Of a DNA stretch of 64,000 bases, positions 8,341 to 15,296 are shown in pieces; position 1 is the stretch's first letter; the number at the start of each line of letters is the position of its first letter. Source of the DNA: Ewingella americana (GTDB taxonomy: Bacteria > Pseudomonadota > Gammaproteobacteria > Enterobacterales > Enterobacteriaceae); the NCBI RefSeq assembly GCF_006438725.1, contig NZ_RCZD01000002.1:497294-561293 (forward strand), given 5' to 3'. The notes under the pieces are model-generated. The model saw only the letters and a program-made list of their open reading frames with translations, was not told the origin of the DNA and made no database searches. Both the position numbers and the translations under genes were made by a program.

Positions 8341-8442
8341 TGTTCACTACTATTCACTATAAAATTAAAACCATATAAATCATATTATTACATAGTGAAC
8401 ACTTAACTAGATACTCGTCACCAACCATTCACAAGTGTTCAT
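8341..8442. promoter_or_regulatory. AT-rich region with GTGAACA-type elements, possible origin
   Basis: GTGAACA or ATGAACA occurs three times (8341-8347 inverted, 8395-8401, 8436-8442 inverted) in a very AT-rich stretch between the divergent sid and alpA units. P4 alpha protein binds GGTGAACA-type repeats at its origin and crr. The rest of the gap to alpA (to 8770) shows only a TGATGTCACC-type palindrome near 8610-8630 and no gene. Confidence 0.35.
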
Positions 8443-8770
8443 TACTAAGAACATGACCTTTTTCTGGCTAGCTATATTTTTGAATGTTTATATCAATCAA
8501 TTTCCTTACATTAATAACTATAAACTATAAAAAATGTATATTTAACCATCACCGCTGTATTAAATTTCATCGCGCACTTTGCCAATAATTGCCATTAAGT
8601 TCCACCCAGTGTCATGTGATGTCACCTGAAAAATGCAATCACTTTTTTGCAGGACAAAAGTCGCTGTAGGCCTTGTTGCCACCCTGAAAAAAATTCACAT
8701 AATAGGGCGCTACTTAACGAAACCACCGGTATTGGACAGATCCAGCCGGACCCAAAAAAGAGGTAGCACC

Positions 8771-9031
8771 ATGCTTTCCATCGCTCCAAATACTCCCCCT
8801 GCATCATACTCAGTCATGCCGCCTGCGTTTCCCCGTGACCGCTTTATGCGATTGCCGGAAGTCATCCATACCACCGGCCTGTCCCGGTCAACCATTTATG
8901 ATTTGATCAGTCGCCAGCAGTTTCCCGCTCAGATCTCTCTCGGTGGTAAGAACGTTGCATGGCTGGCCTCAGAGATTGATGGCTGGATGAATGACCGTAT
9001 CGCAGCACGCGTTCAGGGGACGGTTCAATGA
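8771..9031 (+). CDS. alpA: AlpA-family (Vis-like) transcriptional regulator
   Basis: An 86-residue protein containing the AlpA/MerR-like helix-turn-helix: FMRLPEVIHTTGLSRSTIYD followed by ISLGGKNVAWLASEIDGW, the standard signature of the family. The ATG at 8771 follows AGAGGTAGCACC. In P4 the homologue Vis represses the late sid promoter and promotes excision; CP4-57 AlpA activates int. A similar role at the divergent sid promoter and at the ATTGGTATAC sites is inferred. The gene overlaps the next ORF by ATGA, starting a chain of tightly coupled small genes. Confidence 0.92.
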   Translation: MLSIAPNTPPASYSVMPPAFPRDRFMRLPEVIHTTGLSRSTIYDLISRQQFPAQISLGGKNVAWLASEIDGWMNDRIAARVQGTVQ

Positions 9032-9258
9032 TTTCTCTGTCTGTCGGTCACCATAATATCCAGCTCAACGCAGAAGAAGCCGCCTACCTCGCTGAAGGCC
9101 TTATGGCTGCTGCTTGTGGCCGAAGTAATCCATTGCCTGCTTTCACCAGCAACACCCTTGGAGTGCTGTCGGTCAACTTAAAAGGCGATGCTCAAGACAA
9201 TACTTCGCGCTTCCGATCAAATCCGCAGCAGTCCGATCAAGTCCTGACCGATTGCTAA
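9028..9258 (+). CDS. Small hypothetical protein of the P4-type replication operon
   Basis: A 76-residue ORF overlapping alpA by ATGA. Its N-terminus (MISLSVGHHNIQLNAEEAAYLAEGL) looks like a folded start, while the C-terminal half is rich in Ser/Asn/Gln and looks disordered. Uncharacterised ORFs occur at this position in other P4-like elements. I do not recognise a function. The coupling to alpA is the main reason to accept it as real. Confidence 0.6.
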   Translation: MISLSVGHHNIQLNAEEAAYLAEGLMAAACGRSNPLPAFTSNTLGVLSVNLKGDAQDNTSRFRSNPQQSDQVLTDC

Positions 9259-9378
9259 GAGGGAAAGGCTAATGCACCAAAAAAGGCTTTTCTCTGGCAA
9301 GCGGCTGGTCTATAGTTTTTGGGCTGCCGAAAAATCGGCAGTCGGGCGTAGGAACCCGAGTTACTTATTGGCGACACA

Positions 9379-9401
9379 ACACGCGCCAGGCGTGTTTTTT
9401 T
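9379..9401 (+). terminator. Rho-independent terminator ahead of the C4/Icd region
   Basis: Stem ACACGC / GCGTGT with loop GCCAG, directly followed by seven T. Such terminators upstream of the antisense RNA belong to the P1/P4 immunity arrangement, where most transcripts from the upstream promoter end early. Confidence 0.7.
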
Positions 9402-9468
9402 ATGTCGTAGCCTCAGCGCGCCTATTTTGTGCACAATGGTTTTTTTACCGTTGTACACATCAAACTAT

Positions 9469-9545
9469 GGTAGCTCAGGCGGGGCAGCCTTCGGGCTGGC
9501 CGGTTTCCAATAAGGCCGGTATTCCTACCCCCGTCTGGGCTACCA
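9469..9545 (+). ncRNA. C4-type antisense RNA (phage immunity RNA)
   Basis: A 77-nt structured RNA. The outer helix pairs GGTAGCTCAG (9469-9478) with CTGGGCTACC (9535-9544); two inner hairpins are GGCAGCC-ttcg-GGCTGGC and CCGG…CCGG. This fits the C4 RNA of P1-like phages and P4-type elements. Two single-stranded targets lie just downstream: GTAGGAA (9555-9561) is complementary to TTCCTAC (9522-9528), and GGTGGTAG (9565-9572) to CTACCACC (9540-9547). Both flank the Icd-like ribosome-binding site, so pairing would block translation and cause premature termination. Confidence 0.82.
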
Positions 9546-9604
9546 CCCATAAGCGTAGGAACTTTGGTGGTAGCAATAACCAATACTTATTGGAGGCTGC
9601 CACT

Positions 9605-9796
9605 ATGGCTACAACCCTCGCGTTCCCACATCCGAAATTTACGTTCCTATTTGCTGCTGTTCGCCGTTCTGAACCTGCCGCACGTATCTGTATGCTCCGG
9701 TCTGCCGCAGACAGCGAACATTGCGCCCGCCGCCTGTACTCTCGCGATTATGTGCTGTGTTTCGCCGGTCGTCTGCCAGTACAGGAGGCCGCATGA
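9605..9796 (+). CDS. Icd-like (host cell division inhibitor-like) protein
   Basis: A 63-residue protein with the pattern of the Icd-like family common in P4-type prophages: FTFLFAAVRRSEPAARICML, then a REAR-like EHCARRLYSRDY and the terminal FAGRLPVQ. The ATG at 9605 follows GGAGG with a spacer of about 8. In phage P1 icd lies in the c4-icd-ant operon and is controlled by the C4 RNA; the same layout is present here. In P4-like elements the segment may act mainly as a translated leader that lets transcription proceed into the replication genes. It overlaps the next gene at ATGA. Confidence 0.78.
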   Translation: MATTLAFPHPKFTFLFAAVRRSEPAARICMLRSAADSEHCARRLYSRDYVLCFAGRLPVQEAA

Positions 9797-10056
9797 ACAA
9801 GCTGGCTTCCTTTTATTTTCCAAACACCCACTACCCTATTCCCCATGCTGATTTCCTGCGTCTGCAGCATGCGCATAACGTCGGCGTGATGTTCCTCGAC
9901 ATGCTTGATACGCAAGAGACATTCGGGCACACCCCGGATAAAAATCAGCTTAATTCCATGGCCTCAATGGTCGCGCTGCTCACAGACCAATTAGGGAAAG
10001 TCGTAGACACCTGCGAAACAGCCATAAAAACGCAGATGGAGGATCTCTACGAATGA
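9793..10056 (+). CDS. Small hypothetical protein of the P4-type replication operon
   Basis: An 87-residue ORF starting at the ATG that overlaps the Icd-like stop codon, with ACAGGAGGCCGC as ribosome-binding region. It is helical and acidic toward the C-terminus (DTCETAIKTQMEDLYE). No domain is recognised. Its ATGA-type overlaps on both sides, with the Icd-like gene before it and the DUF5375 gene after it, argue for a real gene in the operon leading to the alpha primase. Confidence 0.65.
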   Translation: MNKLASFYFPNTHYPIPHADFLRLQHAHNVGVMFLDMLDTQETFGHTPDKNQLNSMASMVALLTDQLGKVVDTCETAIKTQMEDLYE

Positions 10057-10394
10057 ACAGCACCCAACAATCATGCCTGCCTGTGGAAGTACTCACCGCC
10101 CTGTATCGCCGAGCACTGGCACAGGCTTATCTCGATGCCTGCGCCTCTCATGGTCTTGAAATTGGCTACACGCTTGATGAACTGCAAATGGCTATCGCGG
10201 CAGAAGTCGAAAATTATTACGTCGGTCAGCACGGTCCGAGGATTGGCATGGAGATGGCCTGCGCCATGCTCCGCGATATGGTTCAGCCGGATATTCTGGT
10301 AGCGAAACCCCGCCTGACGCTGCTCGGTGAATCCATGATGGACGAGTTGTGCCATCAACATATCGCATCTACACCTAACACAACGCTGCACTGA
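10053..10394 (+). CDS. DUF5375-like P4 operon protein
   Basis: A 113-residue helical protein with a LTALYRRALAQAYLDAC start, an AIAAEVE…YYVGQHG centre and a LLGESMMDELCHQHI C-terminus. This matches, from memory, the DUF5375 family found immediately upstream of alpha-type primases in P4-like elements. Function is unknown. It overlaps the preceding gene at ATGA and touches the next (TGATG), so translation is coupled along the operon. Confidence 0.7.
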   Translation: MNSTQQSCLPVEVLTALYRRALAQAYLDACASHGLEIGYTLDELQMAIAAEVENYYVGQHGPRIGMEMACAMLRDMVQPDILVAKPRLTLLGESMMDELCHQHIASTPNTTLH

Positions 10395-10405
10395 TGGAGG
10401 CGCAC

Positions 10406-12733
10406 ATGACACAACTTACCGTTTCAAACACCGTCAGCGCAGCAAAAGGGCGTTGGCCTCAACTTTTGCCGCTGCTGGGTATCAACGTTGCCGTCAATGG
10501 CAATCACTCCCCCTGCCCTGTATGCGGTGGCAAAGACCGTTTTCGTTTTGATAATCAGGAAGGAAGAGGGACATGGGTCTGTAATCAATGCGGGGCCGGT
10601 GACGGGCTGAATCTGGTAGAAAAGGCATTTGATGTGACCACAAAAGACGCTGCCGGTAAGGTGGCGGCTATTCTTGGTAATACGCAAGCAGCTCAGGCGC
10701 CGGTTGAACGTTCTATGAATGCACAGGAAAAAGAGGCTGCCCGCAACAAAGCGATTGAAAGAGCCAAAGATCTGATCCGAACATCCTGTAAACAGACAGG
10801 TAATACCTATCTCACGACAAAAGCATGGTCCGATAAAGAAGTACCCACCTTGCAAGGGAATGAATTGCGGATCGCCGGCATTAACTACCGCGCAGGTGAT
10901 TTATTGATACCGCTGACTGACCTGTCTGGCAGCTTGCTCAACGTGCAGCTCATTAACGCAGAAGGCATTAAACGCATGTTAGCGGGCGGTCAGGTGAAGG
11001 GGGCTTGCCATCACTTTGCCGGTAAAAGCGATGCCGTTATATGGCTTACCGAAGGTTACGCTACCGGACTGACCGTGCACGAACTGACGGGCGAAACGGT
11101 ATACGTGGCGCTTAGCGCCAATAATTTCCCGTACCTTGCGCAGCGCCTGCGCGATGAGTATCCCGATGCCCTGCTGCTTATGGCCGCCGATAACGACGAA
11201 AATGGGATCGGCCAGAAAAAAGCCGAAGAAGCCGCCAGCCTGACCGGTGGCAAGGTAGCACTACCCTTCATAATCGGTGACTGGAATGATGTATTTATAC
11301 AGGAAGGTCGTGTGGCAGCACTGGAACAACTCAGAGTGTTTACCCAACCTGAGGTAAAGAGTCCTTTCGAGACACTCAGTGAAGCAGATCTAAAATCCAT
11401 GAGCGTCAGTGAAAAAGCTGAAATGTTGAATGTGCATTACAACTACCAGATAGCCGTTCCAATGATTGGTGAAGATCTGTGCCGCTATGAGAACGGCGCA
11501 TGGCAGATATTGCCTCACCGCCTACTCAGTCGGGAAATTGCTGCCTTATTTCAGAAAATCCATGCGCCTTTCTCCGCGCCATCGATCAGCGGCATGATCG
11601 ATACACTCAAATTAATGGTCCCAGAAATGGGCAAACCGGCGCGAAGACTGATTGGTTTTCGCAACGGCGTGTTTGATACCGTCACAGGCAAGTTTGGCCC
11701 ACACAATCAAACCCACTGGTTGCGCACCGTAAACAGCGTCGATTTCACCCAACCCAAAGCCGGTGAAAACCTTGCCGATCATGCGCCGAACTTCTGGCAA
11801 TGGCTGACGCGGGCGGCAAATCATCAAGTTGAAAAACAAGAGCGTATTCTCGCGGCGCTTTTTATGGTTCTGGCAAACCGTTATGACTGGCAACTCTTTC
11901 TTGAAATCACTGGGCCGGGCGGCAGCGGTAAAAGCGTAATGTCTTCGATTGCGCGAATGCTGGCAGGTGATGACAACACGACTTCCGCCAGTATCGAAAC
12001 GCTGGAGTCAGCTCGGGAGCGTGCTTCGGTCGTCGGATTCTCATTGATTGTCTTACCCGATCAAGAGAAATGGAGCGGTGACGGCGCGGGGATTAAGGCG
12101 ATCACCGGCGGCGATGCAGTAGCCATTGACCCGAAATATCGTGATGCTTATTCAACACATATTCCGGCGGTTATTCTGGCAGTGAACAACAACCCAATGC
12201 AGTTCAGTGACCGCAGCGGCGGTGTCTCGCGCAGGCGCGTGATCATCACTTTCCCCGAGGTGATACCCGCGAATGAACGAGATCCACAGCTGATAGAGAA
12301 AATAGGTCAGGAGCTGGCCGTCATTGTTCGCCACCTGATGCAACGCTTTGCAGTTCCCAGTGACGCACGCGAGCTGTTACAGGCACAGCAGAATTCCGAT
12401 GAAGCTTTGGAGATAAAACGCAGTGCCGATTCGTTGGTAGATTTCTGCGGTTACCTGCTGGCTGTCAGCACACCAAACGGCCTTTATATTGGTAACGCCA
12501 ACATTATTCCAGCTAACCCGCGCAAGTATCTCTATCACGCCTATCTGTCGTTTATGGAAGCGCGGGGGCATCAGCGCCCTATGAGCCTGACGGCCTTTGG
12601 TCGGGCCGTGCCGCAAACGTTAAGGGAGTATGAGATTGAATTTTTGAAGCGGAAGACTAATCAGGGAATGCAGACCAACCTCACCTTAAACGAGGATAGC
12701 GAGGCGGATTGGTTGCCGAAGTGTGACACTTAA
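10406..12733 (+). CDS. P4 alpha-type primase/helicase
   Basis: A 775-residue replication protein, close to the 777 residues of P4 alpha. An N-terminal zinc-binding primase motif (CPVCGGKDRF…CNQCGAGDG, about residues 30-65) is followed by a Toprim-like primase region (VIWLTEGYATGL; LLMAADNDENG), then a D5/poxvirus-type superfamily 3 helicase with Walker A GPGGSGKS near residue 510 and a C-terminal origin-binding part. It should prime DNA, unwind it and recognise GTGAACA-type repeats at ori and crr. The ATG at 10406 has GGAGG at a spacing of 5; an ATG at 10394 would add four residues. It appears intact. Confidence 0.95.
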   Translation: MTQLTVSNTVSAAKGRWPQLLPLLGINVAVNGNHSPCPVCGGKDRFRFDNQEGRGTWVCNQCGAGDGLNLVEKAFDVTTKDAAGKVAAILGNTQAAQAPVERSMNAQEKEAARNKAIERAKDLIRTSCKQTGNTYLTTKAWSDKEVPTLQGNELRIAGINYRAGDLLIPLTDLSGSLLNVQLINAEGIKRMLAGGQVKGACHHFAGKSDAVIWLTEGYATGLTVHELTGETVYVALSANNFPYLAQRLRDEYPDALLLMAADNDENGIGQKKAEEAASLTGGKVALPFIIGDWNDVFIQEGRVAALEQLRVFTQPEVKSPFETLSEADLKSMSVSEKAEMLNVHYNYQIAVPMIGEDLCRYENGAWQILPHRLLSREIAALFQKIHAPFSAPSISGMIDTLKLMVPEMGKPARRLIGFRNGVFDTVTGKFGPHNQTHWLRTVNSVDFTQPKAGENLADHAPNFWQWLTRAANHQVEKQERILAALFMVLANRYDWQLFLEITGPGGSGKSVMSSIARMLAGDDNTTSASIETLESARERASVVGFSLIVLPDQEKWSGDGAGIKAITGGDAVAIDPKYRDAYSTHIPAVILAVNNNPMQFSDRSGGVSRRRVIITFPEVIPANERDPQLIEKIGQELAVIVRHLMQRFAVPSDARELLQAQQNSDEALEIKRSADSLVDFCGYLLAVSTPNGLYIGNANIIPANPRKYLYHAYLSFMEARGHQRPMSLTAFGRAVPQTLREYEIEFLKRKTNQGMQTNLTLNEDSEADWLPKCDT

Positions 12734-12747
12734 ACAAATCTAAACAG

Positions 12748-12770
12748 AAACCGGCTCAGGCCGGTTTTTT
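12748..12770 (+). terminator. Terminator of the alpha operon
   Basis: AACCGG-ctcagg-CCGGTT hairpin followed by a T-run, 15 bases after the alpha stop codon. Confidence 0.8.
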
Positions 12771-12782
12771 CATTTAGAAGTA

Positions 12783-12914
12783 GTAACTGGTCACTTGAAG
12801 TGATGAGTTATGGACAGTTCAGAGCAAACTAATCACCACATAATATAATGAAATTAAACAAAAAAAACCAAAAGTGAACACTGTGAACAGTTTTTATATA
12901 AATCTTTTTTCTGA
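12783..12914. repeat. crr-like direct repeat, copy 1
   Basis: About 132 bp downstream of alpha. It contains GTGAACA twice (12874-12880, 12883-12889) and ends with a 40-bp block (12875-12914) that matches 13552-13591 at 37 of 40 positions. The upstream part (TAACTG…AAGTGAT…AGTTA) also recurs. P4 crr consists of two direct repeats of about 120 bp to which alpha binds; this is the first of such a pair. Confidence 0.7.
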
Positions 12915-12933
12915 TGTTCAGATTATTGCCTTC

Positions 12934-13284
12934 TTAGAGACTCTTCCAGTCAGGCAACTTGTTGGCCCGCTTGCGCCAATAGTGGAGTAACGCCATGAAT
13001 AAACCAAACAGCAAACCGGCAAAGAGGGCGCTGAATACCGCATGCAATACGCTGAAGTCTTGATTTTTCCAGCTATTAAACCACATGAAAATGCCCCATA
13101 GAGGGCTGTACCAGGCGGCGAAGAACATCGTATTCAGCCAGAAAGGGGCAAACGGAGGCGGTGGCATTTTACCCCCCATTTTCCAAAACAAGCGCAAGAT
13201 AGGTGGCGCATAATTGCTCCGCCACATCTTTTTATTTTCCATCAGGTCTATTGCCTTTTTCTTCTTTTCTTCAAATACCATCAT
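12934..13284 (-). CDS. DUF6404-family small membrane protein
   Basis: A 116-residue protein, starting at the first ATG of a tandem pair at 13284 with AGGAG 5 bases upstream. An N-terminal charged helix is followed by the motif RSNYAPPILRLFWKMG and PPPFAPFWLN, then two predicted membrane helices (about residues 50-70 and 80-100) and a basic tail. This pattern matches the DUF6404 family as I remember it; no function is known. It is transcribed against the replication operon and sits exactly between the two crr-like repeats, so it looks like cargo inserted in a replication control region. Confidence 0.75.
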   Translation of the reverse strand: MMVFEEKKKKAIDLMENKKMWRSNYAPPILRLFWKMGGKMPPPPFAPFWLNTMFFAAWYSPLWGIFMWFNSWKNQDFSVLHAVFSALFAGLLFGLFMALLHYWRKRANKLPDWKSL

Positions 13285-13460
13285 CCGACTCCTTTCATTA
13301 GATACCAATAAAGACTTTCTAATGATATGCCTTATTCAACGTAAGCCATTAGAGTGAAATAAACTAAACACTCAGCCTCCTATATCAGAATCAGAGCAGC
13401 CGACATCATCGTGAGCAGCACCTCAATAATCGGTTCAAGCCGGAATTTTGCATTTTTTGG

Positions 13461-13591
13461 CTAACTGTTCATTGTAAGTGATCAGTTAGGGTAAACTAAC
13501 CACCAACCAATCACTGTTTAGATTTTGTTTTTAAACAAAAAAAATCAAAAATGAACAGTGTGAACAGTTTTTCCATAAATCTTTTTTCTGA
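13461..13591. repeat. crr-like direct repeat, copy 2
   Basis: Second copy of the block at 12783-12914: TAACTGTTCATTGTAAGTGAT and AGTTAGGG at the left, an AT-rich middle with A-runs, then ATGAACAGTGTGAACAG and TTTTT…AAATCTTTTTTCTGA at the right. The copies are about 550 bp apart instead of the about 60 bp of P4, because the DUF6404 gene lies between. Confidence 0.7.
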
Positions 13592-13705
13592 GCTAGATGA
13601 CGTATTTTCTCTGTCAAGGAGCAGATCCAAAAACAGACTCATTTAAGGGATAACTGCTGATGCCGGATTCTAAAATCGCCATCTAAATCCGTATTACTTT
13701 CCGGC

Positions 13706-13727
13706 ATTGGTATACGTTTAGGTATAC
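13706..13727 (+). promoter_or_regulatory. Right-end copies of the ATTGGTATAC element
   Basis: ATTGGTATAC at 13706-13715 and TTAGGTATAC at 13718-13727, spaced 12 bases apart exactly like the pair at 1135-1156. They are probable integrase or excisionase arm sites near the right attachment site. Confidence 0.5.
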
Positions 13728-13801
13728 ACTGAAAACATTAATTTATAATTATTAATACAAAACAATAAGTTAACAAATAATCTCAACTTCCCCCAGCGTT
13801 T

Positions 13802-13819
13802 CGGTTATTACCAGATAAG
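13802..13819 (+). repeat. Right copy of the 18-bp attachment-associated repeat
   Basis: Exact repeat of 1023-1040. It is preceded by CCCCCAGC, reminiscent of the tmRNA 3' end, and followed by a terminator like that of ssrA. Taken as the right junction of the satellite. Confidence 0.6.
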
Positions 13820-13834
13820 ACCGTTACCGCAAAG

Positions 13835-13868
13835 AAAGCCGCAGCCCGCAAGGGTTTGCGGCTTTTTT
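13835..13868 (+). terminator. Terminator at the right end of the satellite
   Basis: Stem AAAGCCGCA / TGCGGCTTT with a T-run. It is very similar to the ssrA terminator at 1056-1091 and may be the original or a duplicated ssrA terminator displaced by integration. Confidence 0.75.
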
Positions 13869-14810
13869 ATTGTCGATGACCTACTGGTTGGGCCTATATA
13901 CAGCCGGCATTTTTAGATATACCTTTCGCTATATGGCCCCATATAGCTACTGAGCGTATAACTAAAATAACGCTGATCCTTTCCCCGATTTAAGTCCAGC
14001 CAACATCTGGATTTAGGGGTAGGATCAGGTCATGCGAAACTTAAGGATCTTGCTTCTGGCATCTCATGACACCCTGGTGTGTTGTTCATTATTATCTGCT
14101 GTCTAGTGCGTAGACATTTATGTACTTAATAATAAAACAACTTGAATTGACTAGCCTGATAATATACCAAAAACACTCGTTCATCAGGCTAACACAATAA
14201 TCATTGATAATGAGGGCTCGGCTTTCCAAGCTATAATTCAGTGAGGAAAAACTAAGGGTTACATGATTATTATCATCACGAATGAATATTGAAAAATAAA
14301 AATCGCAGACTTCAGGCCATCCAAAAATATATTTTTATAATTCCTACCGTGACATTATTATTACTCTGAATGTATTAAAACTCACGTAAAGCAATAAATA
14401 TTCCATATAAACACAATGACTATCATTTGCCGCGTGAATTAAAAAAACAAAACATCAAATTAATTTTACTTCAATCGATAAAAAGTTGGATATTACTTTG
14501 TTGTTCATGTTAGTGTGCACGCCTTAATTATATATCAAACAATCATACATCAGTTAATCAAACTCCACATATAGGCCCTACATCGAGTTGAGAGCACAAG
14601 AGAAATCTTGAGAACTAATAACTTTTATAGTGAAAGCTCTCAATTATTTCCTTTGTTGAGTGTCGCTCATTGGAGGGTATTAAGAACAGTGCGTTGCTCA
14701 GTGCTGGATTACCCAGATAAACACATTGATTACGACCACTGAAATATCGGTACGTTATAGCAACCATTCACTTGAGTTATAACATTGGTCACATATTGTC
14801 GGATGAGCAT
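13869..14810. other. AT-rich intergenic region upstream of the T6SS operon
   Basis: No credible gene longer than about 25 codons is seen on either strand. It holds an imperfect inverted repeat (13973-14028) and three Fur-box-like sequences (14196-14213, 14263-14278, 14415-14428). The T6SS promoter must lie here or close to 14811, but no clear -35/-10 pair or sigma-54 site was recognised. Confidence 0.5.
13973..14028. repeat. Imperfect inverted repeat
   Basis: Arms CTGATCCTTTCCCC…GTCCAG and CTGGAT…GGGGTAGGATCAG flank a short loop (CCAACAT). The arms pair over most of their 22-27 bases with small bulges. No T-run follows; it could be a transcript-end hairpin or the remnant of a small palindromic repeat element. 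Confidence 0.5.
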
Positions 14811-15296
14811 ATGAGTAACACACAGCATAAATTAGATAAAGCAAGACCACCTCGCGTACAGATCACTTATGACGTTGATATAGGCGATGCCCAAACGGTA
14901 AAAGAGTTACCTTTGGTTATTGGCGTGATGGGTGATTTTACAAAAAGTAACGATTCACTGCGCGAACGAAAATTCCTCAATATTGATAAAGACAATTTTA
15001 ACAGAATTATGTCGTCAATGAAGCCTGAGGCTGAATTACTCGTAAAGAGTGTTTTACCAGAGCAAAGCGGTGATCTCGCCGTGTCGCTAACCTTCAATAG
15101 TATGGAGGATTTTTCGCCGGATAGTATTGCTCGTCAAGTTGATCCCTTGCGAAAACTTATTGAACTGCGCGAACAACTCTGTGATTTACGTAACCGTGCA
15201 GCCAGCAATGAACGCTTAAAAGAGCAGCTTTCAGAGCTACTGCAGCAGGACCTCACATCGTTAAACCTGGATGAAACGAAAGGAGACGAAGAATGA
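14811..15296 (+). CDS. tssB: T6SS sheath small subunit TssB (VipA)
   Basis: A 161-residue protein that forms the contractile T6SS sheath with TssC. The N-terminus carries the family motif PPRVQITYDVDIGDA followed by LPLVIGVMGDF; the middle has the LSVEL-type SLTFNSMEDFSPDSI block, and the C-terminus is a long helix (residues about 110-150) that interlocks with TssC. Start: an ATG at 14811 preceded by GGATGAG; an upstream ATG at 14772 would add 13 unconserved residues. It is the first gene of a 16-gene co-directional operon and overlaps tssC at ATGA. Confidence 0.96.
   Translation: MSNTQHKLDKARPPRVQITYDVDIGDAQTVKELPLVIGVMGDFTKSNDSLRERKFLNIDKDNFNRIMSSMKPEAELLVKSVLPEQSGDLAVSLTFNSMEDFSPDSIARQVDPLRKLIELREQLCDLRNRAASNERLKEQLSELLQQDLTSLNLDETKGDEE

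Larger units (their letters stand above)
1013..13868 (+). mobile_element. P4-type phage satellite integrated at ssrA
   Basis: The segment runs from the ssrA 3' end to the second copy of the 18-bp repeat and its terminator. It has a P4-type integrase at the left and the P4 gene set (Delta, Sid, AlpA/Vis-like, Icd-like with C4 RNA, DUF5375, alpha primase) to the right, ending in crr-like direct repeats. No head, tail or terminase genes are present, as expected for a satellite that borrows the capsid of a P2-like helper. Two AT-rich cargo genes lie between int and delta, and one DUF6404 gene lies inside the crr-like repeats. The sid gene is broken, so mobilisation may be impaired. The exact ends are inferred from repeats only. 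Confidence 0.85.

Noticed and set aside
9255-9458. 67-aa minus-strand ORF over the immunity region
   Set aside because: It runs antisense through the terminator hairpin and other structured elements and resembles no protein.
9429-9459. TGTGCACAATGG…ACCGTTGTACACA palindrome as a separate terminator
   Set aside because: The T-run lies in the loop rather than after the stem, so it does not fit a terminator; it may be an operator, but nothing supports a specific binder.
10424-10855. Long minus-strand ORFs inside the alpha primase and many T6SS genes
   Set aside because: They are antisense shadows of GC-biased codons in well-supported genes and lack ribosome-binding sites.
14032-14106. Possible 24-residue hydrophobic peptide (MRNLRILLLASHDTL…)
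   Set aside because: It has a weak ribosome-binding site and no context; a 24-codon open frame in AT-rich DNA is expected by chance.
13592-14810. Hidden gene or insertion sequence between the satellite and the T6SS
   Set aside because: All frames are interrupted by stops at short distance and no transposase-like sequence or target duplication was seen.
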